DNA of 32,710 nt from a virus, in IMG/VR virus record IMGVR_UViG_3300027298_000002, positions 1-32,710 of that record; one strand, given 5' to 3'. Every line of letters begins with the position of its first letter. Within the stretch, counting starts at the first letter, position 1. The notes beneath the pieces were generated by a model. That model ran no database searches, was not told the DNA's origin, and saw only the letters and a program-made list of their open reading frames with translations. The position numbers and the translations under genes were made by a program. Below are positions 32,501-32,710 of this stretch, piece by piece.

Positions 32501-32710
32501 AAAATGATAATAAGACTCCGCTGTTAAAGTGCCACTAGTTATTCTGTGTGTTGGGTCTGCATCTAATTCATAAAAATAACCATCAGGAGTTGTGTATTTA
32601 TCTGTAGTCCTAACATAGGTTGGAGTTAAAGCAGTCCATGTGCTGCTTGAAGCTAATTTATAAAAATATTGAAAAGTTGCTTCTAATGCAGTTCCAGTAT
32701 AATTGGTTGA
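26567..32710 (-). CDS. Tail-tip/tail-fibre fusion protein, C-terminal part with S74 endosialidase-type chaperone
   Basis: Continuation of the gene that starts at 2781. The frame is open to the contig end, so an internal TTG at 32497 is not its start. After the hub come fibre modules common in marine phages (for example the GNLTVQGTTTSVNTDDL segment near residue 1060). These are followed by many diverged repeats built on RIDSSGNLLVGKT, TVGSIGT and FKNLYLSGTAN. A module of about 70 residues occurs twice, near nt 31160-31350 and 27270-27470. The C-terminus is a Peptidase_S74 intramolecular chaperone domain: TSDKNEKQDI places the predicted self-cleavage Ser at residue 2834 (codon 26891..26893), leaving a 108-residue domain that ends LLAFIITTI. 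In this family the chaperone trimerises the fibre and then cuts itself off. Fusion of tip hub and self-processing fibre in one chain is the unusual point. Confidence 0.85.
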   Translation of the reverse strand, partial: STNYTGTALEATFQYFYKLASSSTWTALTPTYVRTTDKYTTPDGYFYELDADPTHRITSGTLTAESYYHFRLTVTPTITNNVWTDSDAGSGYQVEYGVQQSSTGTGAGTGTVTSITASNGITASPTTITTTGSLSLDSTVVRTTGVQSIAGNKTFNNNIVIQGNLTVQGTTTSVNTDDLNVKDKNITLNYSTGDSSASANGAGITIQDAVSATQDATLTWNTTNDSFNFSHPLNVTGAIATTGNITLSSGGTQVKFTGTAGPFGLEFGDTESNPNFRLYYRTTPNTLTFENSGQTAKHTFDLDGDYTAVRDVSVGRNLDVTGTVTADGLTVDSGSSDINIVFDDDSVTNRFKFTTGGNSLDSFFDVNSGSSRASHIRTISGSVSFDIASGFSRNDINFSNADLFIKRSGTKALEVDHATGDISFYDDTGSTQALFWDASAESLGIGTTNPNRELEIASSAPDIRLTDIEGGYSEVSGSGGHFTFKADPGNTQGGSRIAFEIDGSERVRYNTTGVGIGTSSPSTALHVVGTITADTHFTSSDTNTTLSTSGSGGTVRLRPNGLSSTTGQVTVVSSGNVGIGTDSPSRKLEVNAGSTSMAAQFKSTLTSSFVCFANSSSTADQVRIGSNGTALTLSTNYAERMRIDSSGNVGIGLTNPSAYGKFVINGTSNQLAINASSGKSRIALFEGGTGRFYIDTLNGSDGLAFVDADGSSERMRIDSAGNVTVTGVGSFTDNGTDDPQIHMFRGKATRPAYTFTENNTTGMFKPADNNLSFSTNGTERMRIDSSGNLLVGKTNTTLGTVGIENRASGRITSIRSGNTNLVLNRLSSDGSLIDFYKDGSTVGSIGAYNSATAILSGSAGSYSGLYLNTNRIEPVGNNFGSEIRANNTIDIGSSSYKFKDLYLAGTANANALDIKSGSAIHGTITTSSSSLTLNARNTGIMLFQSGGSEKARIDSSGNLLVATTDTTLLNNTSGGGFSVSSNGFTQIAKQGVDNADPVLILNQTGLDGEILRFYKDGGIVGSIGTMNFGDMYLGTDDTGIYFNNGIDSISPINTTNQTVRDNAIDLGASNARFKDLYLAGTANFGSLSDGTITITGFVDQDDMSSDSATLLPTQQSVKAYVDANSFTINNNADNRIITGTATAGTLNAETTLTYGTTGADLAITGASIGSVPPILRLEDVNSSGKLAELKHSAGTTTLTSRNATSNGVLKFAGHNGTSEDEYGRFDATGNLLISKTSTSTSTVGVSISGTQGVRSTVSGNVALLLNRTSSDGDIALFRKDNSTVGSIGTNNGSLFIVGDTSSGNGAGLKFIDGSTERIVPATSGGGEVDNLVDLGQSTHRFKNLHLSGTANVSGVASTELTVTNTTPTLRLIESDQSKEYQVGSYGAAFAVLDASANAFRYVIDTSGNHSFNSGNATFAGNVGIGITNPSSYWGQADNLVVGGTGNDGITIKSSATGNGRLVFTDTASSTAGLNDGGQIHYNHGSDYMALRTNGSERMRIDSSGNLLVGKTAIGSDSVGFQVASSGKIAATVSGSETARFNRTSSDGDIVQFRKNDSTVGSIGTKGGELFISHNGTTDTGLRFRGNGTIIPAIASGSGSNGTQDLGATAYKFKNLYLSSKTMYQASGGNQHSIGVDANDLIIRSETAGSETARFTYGGNVGIGTTSPSEKLHVAGDIKATGNLLTGSHTIGDATATDDTLLIKSAEDTDINIDAGVDSSSIRLKTSATNRIVVDPEGLVGIGTNPSRELELAANNPRFRITDNGGGYSEISGNGGHLTLQADAGNTQGGTRIVYEIDGSEKMRLDSSGNLLVGATAETNWETVAGFRTRQSGSTTITRNGSPPLYVNRLTSDGTLLELRKDGSVGGVLGIQEPQNNANELYIANGTTTGKVGLAFWDYIQTARIAPCSGTGAYRDNAIDLGYSGARFDDIYATNGTIQTSDKNEKQDIQALTDAEQRVAIACKGLIRRFKWQDSVARKDDNPDSNETARYHFGVMAQDLRDAFITEGLDAGDYGMFISQTWEDDDGVEQTRLGVRYNELLAFIITTI
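32612..32710. repeat. Terminal direct repeat, right copy (circular overlap)
   Basis: Exact second copy of bases 1..99. Removing one copy gives a closed genome of 32,611 bp and restores a single uninterrupted tail-tip/fibre gene. Confidence 0.95.

Noticed and set aside
1-32710. Integrase, CI-like repressor, DNA polymerase, tRNA genes
   Set aside because: Looked for across the supported frames and gaps; none was recognisable. Small unknown genes could still hide a regulator.

Overview
The window is an essentially complete genome of a tailed, long-tailed (siphovirus-type) bacteriophage. The first 99 bases are repeated exactly at the end (1..99 = 32612..32710), and one reading frame runs without a stop across that junction. 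The contig therefore closes into a circle of 32,611 bp. Every supported gene lies on the minus strand, so transcription runs from high to low coordinates and continues across the contig ends. The DNA is AT-rich and densely packed: many genes overlap or share stop/start codons, and there are only a few short intergenic gaps. Tail-fibre modules, a GTA-type three-TM holin and the compact lambda-like head block look like those of marine or aquatic phages of Gram-negative hosts. That habitat is an inference; no host marker is present. No integrase, CI-like repressor, DNA polymerase or tRNA was recognised, so a strictly lytic phage using the host replicase is likely.

Layout in transcription order. 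(1) From a promoter at about 24.3 kb: small unknown proteins, a YqaJ/lambda-exo-like nuclease, a ribbon-helix-helix-like protein, a Holliday-junction-resolvase-like nuclease, an SSB-like protein with an acidic DDLPF tail, and a TOPRIM/RecA-type primase-helicase. (2) A 165-bp non-coding block (18872..19035) with ten copies of an 8-bp motif around a perfect palindrome, a candidate origin or operator. (3) An unknown protein, a gpZ-like protein and a PD-(D/E)XK nuclease, then a GC-richer gap that may hold cos, then small and large terminase (Nu1/GpA type). (4) From a second promoter sharing a 17-bp element with the first: two tiny proteins, a MazG-like pyrophosphohydrolase, an Nmad1/DUF1599-like protein, a thymidylate-synthase homologue and a dCMP deaminase. 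(5) Head and tail genes in lambda-like order: gpW-like protein, portal, a fused protease/major capsid protein, FII-like and U-like connectors, tail tube, frameshifted G/GT chaperone, tape measure, two distal tail proteins, and a 2,941-aa tail-tip/fibre protein that crosses the contig junction. (6) Fibre-associated protein, small proteins, membrane protein, holin, GH24 endolysin and a last nuclease, ending at a candidate terminator.

The most interesting points are these. The thymidylate-synthase homologue carries Asp178 where the dUMP-selecting Asn is expected. This is the change that marks dCMP hydroxymethylases/methylases, and its operon partners suggest a T4-like route to a modified cytosine. 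The ATGTAACT array is another. The capsid reading frame contains three modules, each keeping its own ribosome binding site. A tail-chaperone frameshift is directly readable at an A AAA AAG heptamer.
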